This document shows positions 18,738 through 28,457 of a stretch of 64,000 bases of DNA, piece after piece. The stretch is taken from the NCBI RefSeq assembly GCF_000372745.1, contig NZ_KB889607.1:124001-188000 (forward strand), written 5' to 3'. The stretch comes from Embleya scabrispora DSM 41855 (GTDB taxonomy: Bacteria > Actinomycetota > Actinomycetes > Streptomycetales > Streptomycetaceae). Position numbers and translations under genes: made by a program. Each line of letters opens with the position of its first letter. Within the stretch, counting starts at the first letter, position 1. The notes below the pieces were generated by a model that saw only the letters and a program-made list of their open reading frames with translations, was not told the origin of the DNA and did not search any database.

Positions 18738-20246
18738 ATGGCTTCCTCAGGGATACCCGCCACCGAGTCCACGATCGGGGCCGGCTCCGCCTCCTCCGGC
18801 GCGTCCGACGCAGTCGCCGCAGCCGTCTCCCCCGGTCGCTCGGTGAACCCGAAGCTCGTCCTGCTGCTCGTATGCGTCGCCCAGTTCGTGCTGCTCGTCG
18901 ACGACACGATCGTCAACGTCGCGCTGCCGACCATCGGCGACGATCTCGACTTCACCGAGAGTTCGCTGTCCTGGGTCACCAACGCGTACTTCCTGACCTT
19001 CGGCGGCTTTCTGTTGATCGGCGGCGGGTTGGCCGATCTGCTGGGTCGGCGCCGCCTGTTCGGCATCAGCCTGGTGCTGTTCGTACTGGCCTCGGCCGTG
19101 TGCGGGATCGCACCCGATTCGGGCGTGCTGATCGGCGCGCGCGCCGCACAGGGCATCGCCGGTGCGCTGCTCTCCCCCGCCGCGCTGGCCATCCTGCTGG
19201 CGACGTTCCGCCAACCGGCCGAACGGGCCCGCGCGCTCGGCACATGGGCCGCGCTCACCGGACTCGGCGCAGCCACCGGACTGTTGCTCGGCGGCGCGCT
19301 CGTCGAGTGGGCGCACTGGCGCTGGATCTTTTTGATCAATTTGCCCATCGGCGCCCTGACGCTGCTCGCGCTGCCCCGAGTGATCGGACCGGACGATCGC
19401 GAAGCGGCGCGCCGGGTACCGGACTTCGCCGGTGCGGCGATCGGGACCGCCGCCGTGCTGACGCTGGTGTACACCGTCGTGGAGACCCCCACCCACCCGT
19501 GGAGCTCGACCCGGACCCTGCTCGGCCTGGCCGTCGCGGCGGTGCTCGCCCTCGGCTTCGCCCTGCGCCAGCGTTCGGCGGCCGAACCCCTTTTGCCTCG
19601 CGCGCTGTTGCGGATGCGGCACCTGGTGCTCGCGGACGTCCTGGTCCTGGTCGCGGCCGGCGGCCTGTTCGCGATGTTCTTCTTCCTGACCCTGTACATG
19701 CAGCGGATCCAGGGGTGGTCGCCGATGGACACCGGCCTGGCGTTCCTGCCGTTCAGCGTCGGCATGGGCCTGGGAGCTGCGGTGTCCACCAAACTGATCG
19801 CCAACCGTGGACCGTTGTTGCCGGTCAGCGTGGGCCCGGCGATCGCCGCGGGCGGCATGTGGCTGATGAGCCGCCTGGACGAGCACAGTTCGTACACCGG
19901 GCATCTGCTGCCCGCGTTGGTGGTCACCGGCCTGGGGCTGGGCGTGGCCTTCGTCGCGATCATCCACACCGCGACCGGCGGTGCGGGCGAGGGCGAGGGC
20001 GGCGTCGCCTCGGCCATGGTGACGACCTGTCAGCAGCTCGGCGCGGCGGTCGGCATCGCGGTCCTGGTCACGGTCGCGACGAATCACACCAAGGACCGGA
20101 TGGCCTCCGGCGTCCTCGCCGGGCAGGCCACGGTGGACGGCTTCAGCCGAGCCTTCGAGATCCAGGCGGGCCTGATGGGCATGGCGGCCCTGCTCGGCAT
20201 CGTGGTCGGCGTGGCCACCGAACGACACCACGCCGGCCGCGAGTAG
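18738..20246 (+). CDS. MFS drug-efflux transporter, DHA2 (EmrB/QacA) type
   Basis: The 502-residue membrane protein has about 14 hydrophobic segments. It carries the DHA2 hallmarks LVDDTIVNVALPTIGDDL in the first segment, the loop GGLADLLGRRRLFGIS between segments 2 and 3, and a motif C-like GLGAATGLLLGG. It probably exports a hydrophobic drug or antibiotic by proton antiport. AGGAA lies seven bases before the ATG. The neighbouring TetR gene and the operator between them suggest substrate-induced expression. Confidence 0.92.
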   Translation: MASSGIPATESTIGAGSASSGASDAVAAAVSPGRSVNPKLVLLLVCVAQFVLLVDDTIVNVALPTIGDDLDFTESSLSWVTNAYFLTFGGFLLIGGGLADLLGRRRLFGISLVLFVLASAVCGIAPDSGVLIGARAAQGIAGALLSPAALAILLATFRQPAERARALGTWAALTGLGAATGLLLGGALVEWAHWRWIFLINLPIGALTLLALPRVIGPDDREAARRVPDFAGAAIGTAAVLTLVYTVVETPTHPWSSTRTLLGLAVAAVLALGFALRQRSAAEPLLPRALLRMRHLVLADVLVLVAAGGLFAMFFFLTLYMQRIQGWSPMDTGLAFLPFSVGMGLGAAVSTKLIANRGPLLPVSVGPAIAAGGMWLMSRLDEHSSYTGHLLPALVVTGLGLGVAFVAIIHTATGGAGEGEGGVASAMVTTCQQLGAAVGIAVLVTVATNHTKDRMASGVLAGQATVDGFSRAFEIQAGLMGMAALLGIVVGVATERHHAGRE

Positions 20247-20249
20247 CAG

Positions 20250-20282
20250 CGGCGCCGAATGGGTGACACCGCCTCGGCGCCG
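20250..20282. terminator. Hairpin between the MFS and MarR-type genes
   Basis: CGGCGCCGA and TCGGCGCCG form a perfect 9-bp stem, with the first arm four bases after the MFS stop codon. The two flanking genes converge, so it may work in both directions. Confidence 0.5.
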
Positions 20283-20337
20283 GGCGCCCGCCCGGGCCGC
20301 GGGGTCGGGCCGCCACCCGGCCGGTCGAGACGGCTGC

Positions 20338-21093
20338 CTACGCGCGCTCCGAACCCGACTCGGCGGTGTCGCCCGGGGTCGCTTCGGCTTTCGTGTGCAG
20401 GACCTCGCGGGCCTGCTCCGCGGCGCGGATGATGCTCTCGCTGATGAAGTCGCTGAAGCGGGCGAGGTTCTCCAGGCGGGCGGCGGCCGGGGAGTCGCGA
20501 CCGAGGACGCCGACGCCCTGCCGCGCGGTCTCGGCGAGTTGGGCCACGCCGCGGGCGCCGGCGATCGTCGACTGGTACCAGGCGTCGTTGTCGACGAGGT
20601 AGCGCTCGCGGCGGCGTTCGTCGCGTTCCCGGCGGATGAGGCCCTGGCTTTCGAGGAAGGCGACCGCCTTGGAGACGGACGCCGGGCTGACCTGGAGGCG
20701 CCGGACGAGTTCGGACGCGGTGAGACTGCCCGCGTTGGTGGTGAAAAGGCAGGTCAGCACCCGGGACGTCATTTTGGGCAGGCCCTGTTGCATGAACAGG
20801 GTGGTGAACGTCTCCTCGTACTCGCGCAGGGCCTCGTCGTCGCGCCCGTGGCCCTGCGTCGGCGCCTCCTGTCCCCGGGGCGGCGTGTGCTTGCGCCGGT
20901 GGGCGCGGCGTTCGGTGGCGCGGTGGGCCAGGTCGGCACGGTAGGCGGTGGGGCCGCCGTTGCGCGTCACCTCGCGCGTGATCGTCGAGGTCGGGCGGTC
21001 GAGACCTCGGGCGATCTCCGCGTAGGCGAGGCTGTCGGCCAACCCCGATGCGATCTGCCGGCGTTCCTGCTGGGTGAGTCTGCCTCCCGGCAT
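20338..21093 (-). CDS. Regulator joining an IS30-type HTH to a MarR/GbsR domain
   Basis: The 251-residue protein has two DNA-binding parts. Residues about 5-60 (LTQQERRQIASGLADSL, then LDRPTSTITREVTRNGG and a YRADLAHR tail) match the N-terminal HTH of IS30-family transposases. Residues about 90-180 form a MarR/GbsR-type winged helix (TASELVRRLQVSPASVSKAV, with a charged wing RRERDERRRERYLV). No transposase catalytic domain is present, so this is a domesticated fusion regulator. The start is the ATG at 21093, which is better spaced from GGGAG than the GTG one codon earlier. A strong inverted repeat upstream suggests autoregulation. Confidence 0.85.
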   Translation of the reverse strand: MPGGRLTQQERRQIASGLADSLAYAEIARGLDRPTSTITREVTRNGGPTAYRADLAHRATERRAHRRKHTPPRGQEAPTQGHGRDDEALREYEETFTTLFMQQGLPKMTSRVLTCLFTTNAGSLTASELVRRLQVSPASVSKAVAFLESQGLIRRERDERRRERYLVDNDAWYQSTIAGARGVAQLAETARQGVGVLGRDSPAAARLENLARFSDFISESIIRAAEQAREVLHTKAEATPGDTAESGSERA

Positions 21094-21147
21094 CACGATC
21101 TCCCTTCGCGCTTCCCTGGCGCCCCAGCCTAGCGTTCACTTTTCATT

Positions 21148-21201
21148 CATTGCAACGCATCAACGCGACATTCGTTGCAATGATAATGGCATGGTTGCAA
21201 C
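21148..21201. promoter_or_regulatory. Operator cluster upstream of the HTH-MarR fusion gene
   Basis: CATTGCAACG (21148-21157) and CGTTGCAATG (21173-21182) are a perfect 10-bp inverted repeat; a third half site, GTTGCAAC (21194-21201), is itself palindromic. All lie in the gap before the regulator and no divergent gene is present, so the site most likely serves autoregulation. Confidence 0.65.
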
Positions 21202-21321
21202 GTCGTCTGGCGCTGAGCCGAGTAGATGACACCTACGTGCAATAGCCGTTTCGAAGGATTCTTGAACGCAACGTAGCTTTTCCATTATCGGAAAGACTAC
21301 CGAAAGGCGCCGCTCCGGACA

Positions 21322-21885
21322 CTACGCGGCGCCGTCCGGGGCGGGTTCGCCGAGGTGGCGCCGGTGGTACGAACGGGTCACGATCGCCAGGAGCGGCGCC
21401 CACAGCACCAGCGGCAGATACAGCACGCCGAGCAGGTCGGCGCCGGATTCGGTCATGTCGTCGTGCGGGACGAGCCACCAGAACAGGAACTGGGCCCACA
21501 ACAGGACGAGAACCGCCACTCCGATGTAGGCAACCCGGGTGACGACCACCGGATCCATCCTTCGCCCACCCACGAACGGGACCCAGCGCGGCGGACGTTC
21601 ACCCCACGGGCGAACCAGCCCGAGGGTGAGAAGGGCGGCCAGTTCGGTACTCAGACTGAGGAAGATCACCCAAGGCGCGCCCCATCCCGTCATGTGCATG
21701 TTCGCGTAGCCCTGCTCGGTGTATCCGCCGTGGTTGCCGAACACGAGCCCGAACCGCCAGATCGCCGACGGCAACGGAGTCAATGCCGCCGCGTGCGCGG
21801 CCAGGATCGCCCAGCGCGGGGCGGGCGGAACGACGGGATCGGGCAAGGACGAAGACGAAGCGGTGGTCCCCCGTGATGTGATCAT
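21322..21885 (-). CDS. Integral membrane protein, unknown function
   Basis: The 187-residue product has about four hydrophobic segments: WAILAAHAAALTPLPSAIWR, WVIFLSLSTELAALLTLGL, VAYIGVAVLVLLWAQFLFWW and LLGVLYLPLVLWAPLLAIV. Between them are short charged loops, with the conserved-looking motif GYTEQGYANMHMTGWGAPW after the first. I do not recognise a characterised family. It stands alone, downstream of nothing on its strand for 200 bp, and is followed by the MarR-type regulator. Confidence 0.75.
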   Translation of the reverse strand: MITSRGTTASSSSLPDPVVPPAPRWAILAAHAAALTPLPSAIWRFGLVFGNHGGYTEQGYANMHMTGWGAPWVIFLSLSTELAALLTLGLVRPWGERPPRWVPFVGGRRMDPVVVTRVAYIGVAVLVLLWAQFLFWWLVPHDDMTESGADLLGVLYLPLVLWAPLLAIVTRSYHRRHLGEPAPDGAA

Positions 21886-22091
21886 GTACCGAATATTGGC
21901 AGCAGGGGTAGGCGCGGGACATCGACGGACGGATCAGGTCCGGGTCGACCGCGGGGATGAGCGCGGGGTGCGGCGTACCGCCGAGGTCGGATCCGGGCCC
22001 GCTCGAACCTTGTTGCGCCGAAACAGTGAAGTCCGGCCGAGTCGTGCGTGTCCTCGCGATCGCGGTCCCGGACATGTGCAAGACACTCGAC

Positions 22092-22814
22092 ATGGACACC
22101 ACCTCCGCCACGTCGCGCCGTACGTTGCTGATGAGCGCCGCCGCCACCCTCGGTCTTCTCTCCGTCGCCACCCCGTCCGCCGTCGCCACCGACGGACAGC
22201 CCACCCCCCGCCCCGCCTTCGCCCAGGAACCGGTGCGCGAGGTCAAGGCCGGACCGCAGCGGATCGCGGTGACCTTCGACGACGGACCACATCCCGAGTA
22301 CACCCCGCAGGTGCTGCGTGTGTTGCGGCGATTCCGGGTCCGCGCGACGTTCTGCGTCGTGGGCACGGAGGTCGAGCTCCACCCCGAACTGCTCCGCGCG
22401 GTCCACGACGAGGGCCACACGATCGCCGGCCACTCGTGGTCGCACGCCAATCTGCAACAACTCCCGCCGGCCGGCGTCGCGGAGGAGGTGGAACGCAACC
22501 TGATCGCGATCGACCGTGTGCTGCCGGGCCTTCGGGTCGGCTGGTTCCGCGCGCCGTACAACCGCTGGTCACCCGAGGTGATGGGCACACTGAGCGCGAA
22601 CGGCCTTCGTCCACTGGGCTGGTCGGTCGATCCGCGCGACTGGGAGCAGCCGGGCACCAGCGAGATCGTCGAGCGCGTCCTGGCCGCGACCACGACCGGC
22701 TCGATCATCCTCAACCACGACGCGGGCGGCGACCGCTCCCAAACCGTCGCCGCACTCGAACAGTGGCTCCCCCGGCTCCTGGCAGCCGGCTACCGCTTCG
22801 TCCAACCCACCTGA
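22092..22814 (+). CDS. Exported polysaccharide deacetylase (NodB homology domain)
   Basis: The enzyme removes acetyl groups from a sugar polymer such as peptidoglycan or chitin. All five NodB motifs are present: TFDDGPHPEYT, HSWSHANL with both metal His, RAPYNRW, DPRDWEQPG and IILNHDA. The N-terminus has SRRTLLMSAAATLGLLSVATP, a twin-arginine-like signal, so export through Tat or Sec is likely. The ATG at 22092 is chosen because the signal follows it; an ATG at 22074 or the frame from 21957 are alternatives without good ribosome sites. Confidence 0.9.
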   Translation: MDTTSATSRRTLLMSAAATLGLLSVATPSAVATDGQPTPRPAFAQEPVREVKAGPQRIAVTFDDGPHPEYTPQVLRVLRRFRVRATFCVVGTEVELHPELLRAVHDEGHTIAGHSWSHANLQQLPPAGVAEEVERNLIAIDRVLPGLRVGWFRAPYNRWSPEVMGTLSANGLRPLGWSVDPRDWEQPGTSEIVERVLAATTTGSIILNHDAGGDRSQTVAALEQWLPRLLAAGYRFVQPT

Positions 22815-23020
22815 TCCCACTCGGCCCGAACTCCGCGCCCGCCGGCCCCGCGTACCCAAAGCGGGCCGACGGCGCAGGCGGGGCCGGGCGCGGCGGGCGT
22901 CGGCGTGCCCCGACGGGTGGAAGTCGGCCGCGCCGTCGGCGAGGCTTGTCGGGCGGCGAGGCGTCGCCGCGCTGCCGGATCGGCCGCCGAGACCGCGTCC
23001 TTCGCCGGCTGACGCCCGGT

Positions 23021-23530
23021 TCAGGGGTGCCTGGGGGGTTTGTTCACGTGGGTGTGGTCGAGGGGGCCTACGTGCTTCGTACACGTCTCGCAGCGGCCGG
23101 TCAGCGCGACAGCCGTCGGGTCGAGGGCGAAGCCCTGTTCGGCGGCCAGCCGGGAGGCGACCTCGTCCAGCAGGTCGCCCGGCGCGTGGCTGACCGTTCC
23201 GCAGAGGCGGCAACGTACGAGGACGTGGGTGCCGCCCACCAGGTGGCCCGCCAGGTGATAGGTGGCCGCGTCGTGGCGCAGGCGGGTGAAGGCGACCAGG
23301 TCGAGGCGTTCGAGGGCGTCCAACGCGCGGTAGATGGTGGTCCGGTGCACGCCCGGCGCCGCGCGGGACACCGCGGCGAAGATCGCGTCGGCGCTCAGAT
23401 GCTCGTCGGCGTCCGCGAGTACCCGAAGCACCGCGGTGCGCGCCACCGTGACCCGCTCGCCGTGCGCGCGGATCTGCCGCACCGCCTCGACGACCGGGTC
23501 GGGGGTGGGGTGCTGCACGCCGTCGTCCAT
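23021..23530 (-). CDS. Fur-family metalloregulator beside the cobalamin cluster
   Basis: The 169-residue protein has a winged helix (TVARTAVLRVLADADEHLSADAI, then VHRTTIYRALDALERLDLV) followed by a dimerisation domain. Structural zinc ligands are in CRLCG and CETCTKHVG, with late histidines in DHTHVNKP. The Fur, Zur and Nur branches cannot be told apart with confidence from this view. It is divergent from cobG, and a palindrome touches its start codon, so it probably represses itself and may affect cobalamin genes. The ATG at 23530 gives the usual family length; the frame is open further upstream. Confidence 0.88.
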   Translation of the reverse strand: MDDGVQHPTPDPVVEAVRQIRAHGERVTVARTAVLRVLADADEHLSADAIFAAVSRAAPGVHRTTIYRALDALERLDLVAFTRLRHDAATYHLAGHLVGGTHVLVRCRLCGTVSHAPGDLLDEVASRLAAEQGFALDPTAVALTGRCETCTKHVGPLDHTHVNKPPRHP

Positions 23531-23547
23531 ATGCAACAGTGTCGCAT
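23531..23547. promoter_or_regulatory. Palindrome directly upstream of the Fur-family start
   Basis: On the minus strand ATGCGAC-ACT-GTTGCAT is an inverted repeat with one mismatch, ending at the base before the start codon. It lies in the 101-bp divergent gap with cobG. A regulator bound here would block its own gene. Confidence 0.5.
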
Positions 23548-23631
23548 CTGGCCGGTCGGCAACCGGCATGGGGTGACGGGCCGGGCGTACCGATACGAGA
23601 CATCGAGGCGCGACGAAGGGCGGTGGATGCG

Positions 23632-25017
23632 GTGGTGGTCCGGGAGCGCGACGACGCCTGCCCCGGAGTCGTGGACGCGTCCCCGGCCGACGACGGCCTG
23701 ATCGCGCGCGTACGCCTCCCCGGCGGCCGGCTGGTCCCCGCGCAGCTACGCGAACTCGCCGTCCTGGCACGGCGATTCGGTACGGGCTCGGTCGACCTGA
23801 CGGCACGCGCCAACATGCAACTGCGTGGCCTCGCCGAAGCCGACCTGCCCGCCCTGGCCGACGCCATCGCCGCGGCCGGCCTGATGCCCTCCCGCAGCCA
23901 CGACCGCGTGCGCAACATCCTCGCGAGCCCACTCGCCGGCCGCGATCCGAGCGCCCTGCTGGATGCCGACGCCGTACTCACCGCCGTCGACCATGCCCTG
24001 TGCGCGGCCCCGGACCTGGCCGCCCTCTCCGGCCGCTTCCTGATCGGCATCGACGACGGCGGGCTCCCGATCGCCTCGTCCCGCCACGACCTGGACCTCG
24101 TCGCACTCACCGAGCACACCTTGGCGCTGCACGTGGCCGGCCACGACACCACCCTGCGCCTCGGCCCCGCCGACGCCCCGGCGGCCATCGTGCACGCGGC
24201 CCGCGCGTTCCTGACCGCCCGCGCCCACACCGGCGCCTGGCACATCCGCGAACTCCCCGGCGGGGCAGCCCATTTCGCTGCCGCCCTCGCGGCCGAGCCC
24301 GCCCCGTCCGAGGGCTCCGCGCCCAGCCGCGACCACGCGCCGACCACCGCGAGCGCCGCGCCGCCCCGTCACCGCGGCGGCAGCCGGCCACCGATCGGGG
24401 TGCTCGCGCAATCCGACGGCCGCTTCGCCGTCGGGGCCCTGGTGCCACTCGGACGCTTGACGCGGCATCATCTGGCCGCCCTGGTCGGCTTGCGGACCGA
24501 GTTGCGGATCACCAGTGCCCGAGGCGTCGTGGTCCGTGACGTGACCGACCCCGCCGCGACCGTGGCCGCCCTCGAAGCAGCCGGCCTGCCGTGCGACCCC
24601 GCTTCCCCGTGGCGCGGCGTGACCGCGTGCAGCGGCCTGGGCGCGTGCCGCCGAGCACTGGCCGACGTCCGCTCGGAGGCCGCTCGACACGCGCTGGGCC
24701 GCTCGTCCCCCGACGCCACGCTCGTGGGCACGGATCGTTCGGGCGCCCCGACAATGGCTCCCCTTCCGGCGGGTCGTCGTGCGAGGGACCACCGGGCGAC
24801 AGGTCATCCGCCCGCCGATGTTCCCCGAGCCGTCGACCGCGCGGACACCCACTGGGTCGGCTGTTCCCGGGCATGCGGCAAGCCCGCCGGCGCGACGCTC
24901 CTGGTCGCCCGCGAGGACGGCACGTACGAAACCGTCCCGCCCGGCCGGGCGGCGACACCGCCACCCTCGGTGCACCCGCCCGTTCCGGGCCCACCCACAC
25001 CGTCCACCCCTGGATGA
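23632..25017 (+). CDS. cobG: Precorrin-3B synthase
   Basis: The product (461 residues) is a nitrite/sulfite reductase-fold iron-sulfur protein. It uses oxygen to make precorrin-3B in the aerobic cobalamin route. Two ferredoxin-like half domains are visible, and the cysteines for the 4Fe-4S cluster and heme-like site are in TACSGLGAC and [10 protein letters not shown] near the C-terminus. Between the halves lies an unusual Ser/Pro/His-rich linker, and the tail is proline-rich. The GTG at 23632 is chosen from the GAAGGG upstream and the family motif [10 protein letters not shown] that follows; nearby GTG codons are alternatives. Confidence 0.9.
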   Translation: MVVRERDDACPGVVDASPADDGLIARVRLPGGRLVPAQLRELAVLARRFGTGSVDLTARANMQLRGLAEADLPALADAIAAAGLMPSRSHDRVRNILASPLAGRDPSALLDADAVLTAVDHALCAAPDLAALSGRFLIGIDDGGLPIASSRHDLDLVALTEHTLALHVAGHDTTLRLGPADAPAAIVHAARAFLTARAHTGAWHIRELPGGAAHFAAALAAEPAPSEGSAPSRDHAPTTASAAPPRHRGGSRPPIGVLAQSDGRFAVGALVPLGRLTRHHLAALVGLRTELRITSARGVVVRDVTDPAATVAALEAAGLPCDPASPWRGVTACSGLGACRRALADVRSEAARHALGRSSPDATLVGTDRSGAPTMAPLPAGRRARDHRATGHPPADVPRAVDRADTHWVGCSRACGKPAGATLLVAREDGTYETVPPGRAATPPPSVHPPVPGPPTPSTPG

Positions 25018-25141
25018 CGGTCGACGCCTTCGCCCGGCGTGTGCATCGGGCGCGGCTCCCGTCCGTCCGCGCGACCACGACCGCGACCCACCCATACCGA
25101 TGACGACCATCACCACCCCCTCGGACAAAGGAGCAGCCGAC

Positions 25142-25768
25142 GTGGACGACTGGATCAAGGACGGAGCCGAGATCTACCGGCGTTCGTTCGCGACCATCCG
25201 GGCCGAGGCGGACCTGACCCGCTTCCCCGAGGACGTCTCGCGCGTCGTCGTCCGGATGATCCACGCGTGCGGCATGACCGACCTGCCGCGGGATGTCGGC
25301 TTCCATCCCGAGGTGGCGCGGGTCGGGGCCGAGGCGTTGCGGGCCGGTGCGCCGATCCTGTGCGATGCCAACATGGTCGCGTCCGGAGTGACCCGCAAGC
25401 GGCTGCCCAAGGACAACGACGTGCGTTGCCTGCTCGCCGACCCGCGTACGCCGGTCCTGGCCGCCGAGCAGCGCACCACCCGCAGCGCCGCCGCCGTGGA
25501 CCTGTGGGTAGACGACCTCGCCGGTGCCGTGGTCGCGGTCGGCAACGCGCCCACCGCGCTGTTCCGATTGCTCGAACTGATCGACCGGGGCGCCCCGCAC
25601 CCCGCCGCGATCATCGGGATCCCGGTCGGCTTCATCGGCGCGGCCGAGTCCAAGCAGGCCCTGGCCGAGCACCCGGCCGGCATCCCCTACCTCGTCGTAC
25701 ACGGTCGCCGCGGCGGCAGCGCGATGACCGCCGCCGCGCTGAACGCACTGGCGAGCGAACAAGAATAG
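25142..25768 (+). CDS. cobH: Precorrin-8X methylmutase
   Basis: This 208-residue enzyme shifts a methyl group to give hydrogenobyrinate. The family blocks [38 protein letters not shown] with the catalytic-region residues, and [17 protein letters not shown] are intact. The start is the GTG at 25142 because AAGGAG lies eight bases upstream and the length fits; an ATG at 25100 lacks a ribosome site. It lies between cobG and cobIJ on the same strand, with gaps of about 125 and 155 bp, so one transcript is plausible but not certain. Confidence 0.93.
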   Translation: MDDWIKDGAEIYRRSFATIRAEADLTRFPEDVSRVVVRMIHACGMTDLPRDVGFHPEVARVGAEALRAGAPILCDANMVASGVTRKRLPKDNDVRCLLADPRTPVLAAEQRTTRSAAAVDLWVDDLAGAVVAVGNAPTALFRLLELIDRGAPHPAAIIGIPVGFIGAAESKQALAEHPAGIPYLVVHGRRGGSAMTAAALNALASEQE

Positions 25769-25923
25769 GCATCGGACCGGAGTCCGCAGCCGCGGATCCG
25801 GGGCAGCGCGCCGGCAGCGGGGCGCCGAAGCCGGACCCGAGCCCACCGACGAACCCGACCACCCCGCACCACCGCACCACCGCCCGACACCACCTGCACA
25901 CCCACCCACCCCAGGAGCACAGC

Positions 25924-27468
25924 GTGACCACCACCGGCCGCCTGTACGGCATCGGCCTCGGCCCGGGCGACCCCGAGCTGATCACCCTCAAGGCCCATCG
26001 CCTGATCACCTCGGCCGACGTGGTCGCCTATCCGGTCAAAAAGGGTGCACGCGGCGTCGCGATCACCATCGCCGAGCCGTATCTGAACGACACTCAGCTT
26101 CGCCTCCCGCTCGAATACCCGGTGACCACCGAGAGCACCGATCACCCCGGCGGGTACGACGGCGCGCTCGCCGACTACTACGACTCGACCGCCGCCGAGA
26201 TCGCCGCGCATCTGGACGCCGGTCGCGACGTCGCGGTGTTGTGCGAGGGCGACCCGTTCTTCTACGGCTCGTACATGTACTGGCACGAACGCCTCGCCGA
26301 CCGCTACCCGGTCGAGGTCGTCCCCGGGGTGACCTCGGTCAGCGGCGCCGCGGCCGTACTGGGCCGGCCCCTCGTACAACACGACGAGGTGCTCACGATC
26401 CTGCCCGGCACGCTCCCGGCCGACGTGCTCGCGGCGCGGTTGCGAACCACCGACTCGGCCGCGGTGATCAAGCTCGGCAAGCGGCATTTCCCGGCCGTAC
26501 GCGGCGCGTTCGAGCAGGCCGGGCTGGCCGATCGCACGTGGTACGTGGAGCGCGCGACCACCGATCGGCAGCAGGTGCGCCCGCTCGCCGACGTGGTGCC
26601 GGACGACGTCCCGTACTTCTCCCTCGTGATCACTCCATCCGCCTCCCCCGGCGGCGAGTTCGCGACCAACCGCACCCCGCGGGTGCCCGAGCCGGCGTAC
26701 GTGCTGCCCGAACCCACCGGCGAACTCGGCTCGATCGACGTGGTCGGTCTCGGGCCGGCCGGTCCGGAGTGGCTCACCCCCGACGCGCACGCCGCGCTCG
26801 CCGCCGCGGACCACGTGGTCGGCTACGGCCCGTACGTGGATCGCGTCCAGCCCCGTCCCGGCCAGAAGCGGCATCGCACCGACAACCGGGTCGAGGCCGA
26901 ACGTGCGCGCCACGCCATCGGATTGGCCGAGGCGGGAGGCCGAGTCGCGGTGGTCTCCTCCGGCGACGCGGGCGTGTTCGCGATGGCGTCCGCCGTGCTG
27001 GAGGCCGCGCACGAGACGGCGACCGAGGTCCCGGTCCGGGTGGTCGCCGGGTTGTCCGCGATGCAGGCCGTGGCGTCTCGTGCGGGGGCGCCGCTGGGCC
27101 ACGACTTCTGCGTGATCAGCCTGTCCGCGATCCTCAAGCCGTGGGACGTGATCGAGCGTCGGCTGACCGCCGCCGCCGAGGCGGACCTCGCGGTCGCGAT
27201 CTACAACCCGGCCTCCAAGACCCGGCGCACCCAGGTCGCCGAGGCCCGCGACCTGTTCCTCAAGCACCGCGCGCCGGACACCCCGGTGGTGGTGGGCCGC
27301 GACGTCGGCGGTCCGACCGAGGCGGTGCACGTGGTCCGGTTGGCCGATCTGGATCCGGAGGTGGTCGACATGCGTACGCTGCTGATCATCGGCTCGTCGC
27401 AGACCCGCACCTACCGCCGGCCGGACGGCGGCACCGGCGTGTACACGCCGCGGCGCTACCCGGCCTGA
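25924..27468 (+). CDS. cobIJ: Fused precorrin-2 C20- and precorrin-3B C17-methyltransferase
   Basis: This 514-residue fusion carries out two SAM-dependent methylations of the corrin ring. The N-terminal CobI half (about 1-240) begins GRLYGIGLGPGDPELITLKA and has CEGDPFFYGSYMYWHERL. The C-terminal CobJ half (about 250-514) begins GSIDVVGLGPAGPEWLTP and has VSSGDAGVFAMASAVLE. Both carry the Gly-rich SAM loops of the tetrapyrrole methylase family. The fusion is common in actinobacteria. The GTG start has AGGAG seven bases upstream. Confidence 0.95.
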   Translation: MTTTGRLYGIGLGPGDPELITLKAHRLITSADVVAYPVKKGARGVAITIAEPYLNDTQLRLPLEYPVTTESTDHPGGYDGALADYYDSTAAEIAAHLDAGRDVAVLCEGDPFFYGSYMYWHERLADRYPVEVVPGVTSVSGAAAVLGRPLVQHDEVLTILPGTLPADVLAARLRTTDSAAVIKLGKRHFPAVRGAFEQAGLADRTWYVERATTDRQQVRPLADVVPDDVPYFSLVITPSASPGGEFATNRTPRVPEPAYVLPEPTGELGSIDVVGLGPAGPEWLTPDAHAALAAADHVVGYGPYVDRVQPRPGQKRHRTDNRVEAERARHAIGLAEAGGRVAVVSSGDAGVFAMASAVLEAAHETATEVPVRVVAGLSAMQAVASRAGAPLGHDFCVISLSAILKPWDVIERRLTAAAEADLAVAIYNPASKTRRTQVAEARDLFLKHRAPDTPVVVGRDVGGPTEAVHVVRLADLDPEVVDMRTLLIIGSSQTRTYRRPDGGTGVYTPRRYPA

Positions 27469-27615
27469 CGACCCGGGGCACCCGTGTCGACGATCCTGGG
27501 TCGGGTCGGCCCGCCCCGACCGGGGCGGTGGCTCGGCGCGAGCGGCCCACTGCCCGACCGGGGCGCCAAGATCGACCCGCGGCGGCCGTGTGTCACAGTG
27601 AGTGGCGTGCGCGAC

Positions 27616-28440
27616 TCACGTTCCGGCCGCCGCGGCCGACCCGCTCAGGACCCACCGCGCGGCGGCCGCCGCGTCGGTGACCTGCTGCGGCGCGCGTACC
27701 TCGGGGCGGCGGATCAGCACCACCGGCAGGCCCAGCTCGCGGGCGGCGGTGAGCTTGGCCGCGGTCGGGGCGCCGCCGCTGTCCTTGGTCACGATCGCGT
27801 CGATGCGCCGGTCGCGCAGCAGCGCGATCTCGTCCTCGACCGTGAACGGCCCTCGGGACAACAGGACTTCGCAGGCCCGCGGCAGTGCCCCGGTCGGCGG
27901 CTCGACGCTGCGCAGCAGGAACCACAGGTCGTCCAGGTGTGCGTACGGCGCGGTCTCCAGACGGCCCGTGGTCAGGAACACCCGCCGGGCCAGGCCGGGC
28001 AGTACACGGGCGGCCTCGTCCGCGGAGTCGACCGGATACCAGCGGTCACCCGGTACGGCGGTCCACCCCGGCCGTTGCAGGCGCAGCAGCGGGACGCCCG
28101 CCTCGGCACACGCGGTGACCGCGTTCGCCGAGATCCGGGCGGCGAACGGGTGGGTGGCGTCGACGACCGCCACCGCGGCCCGTGCCCGCAACCACGCGAC
28201 CAGGCCGGGCACGCCGCCGAAGCCACCCACCCGGGTCTCGCCGACCGGCAACACGGGCGCGCTGGTACGCCCGGCCAGCGACGACACGACCCGCAGCCCC
28301 GGTACGGCCGCCAGCCGCGCGGCAAGCACCCGAGCCTCCGCGGTACCTCCCAGCAGCAGCACCACGCGGCCGCCGGTCGGCCCGCCGCTCGGCGACCCGT
28401 CGCCGGGCGCGTCGGTGCGTGCTTCCTTCGATCCGCTCAC
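27616..28440 (-). CDS. cobK: Precorrin-6A reductase
   Basis: This 274-residue NADPH-dependent enzyme reduces precorrin-6A. The family motifs VVLLLGGTAEARVLAARL, the block containing VVDATHPFAARISANA, and ELGLPVVLIRRPEV can be read. The start is the GTG at 28440, with GAGGAG upstream. It is the only cobalamin gene here that runs against its neighbours. Its start is 17 bp from that of cbiD, leaving almost no room for two promoters. It is convergent with cobIJ. Confidence 0.92.
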   Translation of the reverse strand: MSGSKEARTDAPGDGSPSGGPTGGRVVLLLGGTAEARVLAARLAAVPGLRVVSSLAGRTSAPVLPVGETRVGGFGGVPGLVAWLRARAAVAVVDATHPFAARISANAVTACAEAGVPLLRLQRPGWTAVPGDRWYPVDSADEAARVLPGLARRVFLTTGRLETAPYAHLDDLWFLLRSVEPPTGALPRACEVLLSRGPFTVEDEIALLRDRRIDAIVTKDSGGAPTAAKLTAARELGLPVVLIRRPEVRAPQQVTDAAAAARWVLSGSAAAAGT

Positions 28441-28457
28441 GATTGGCTCCTCGACCG

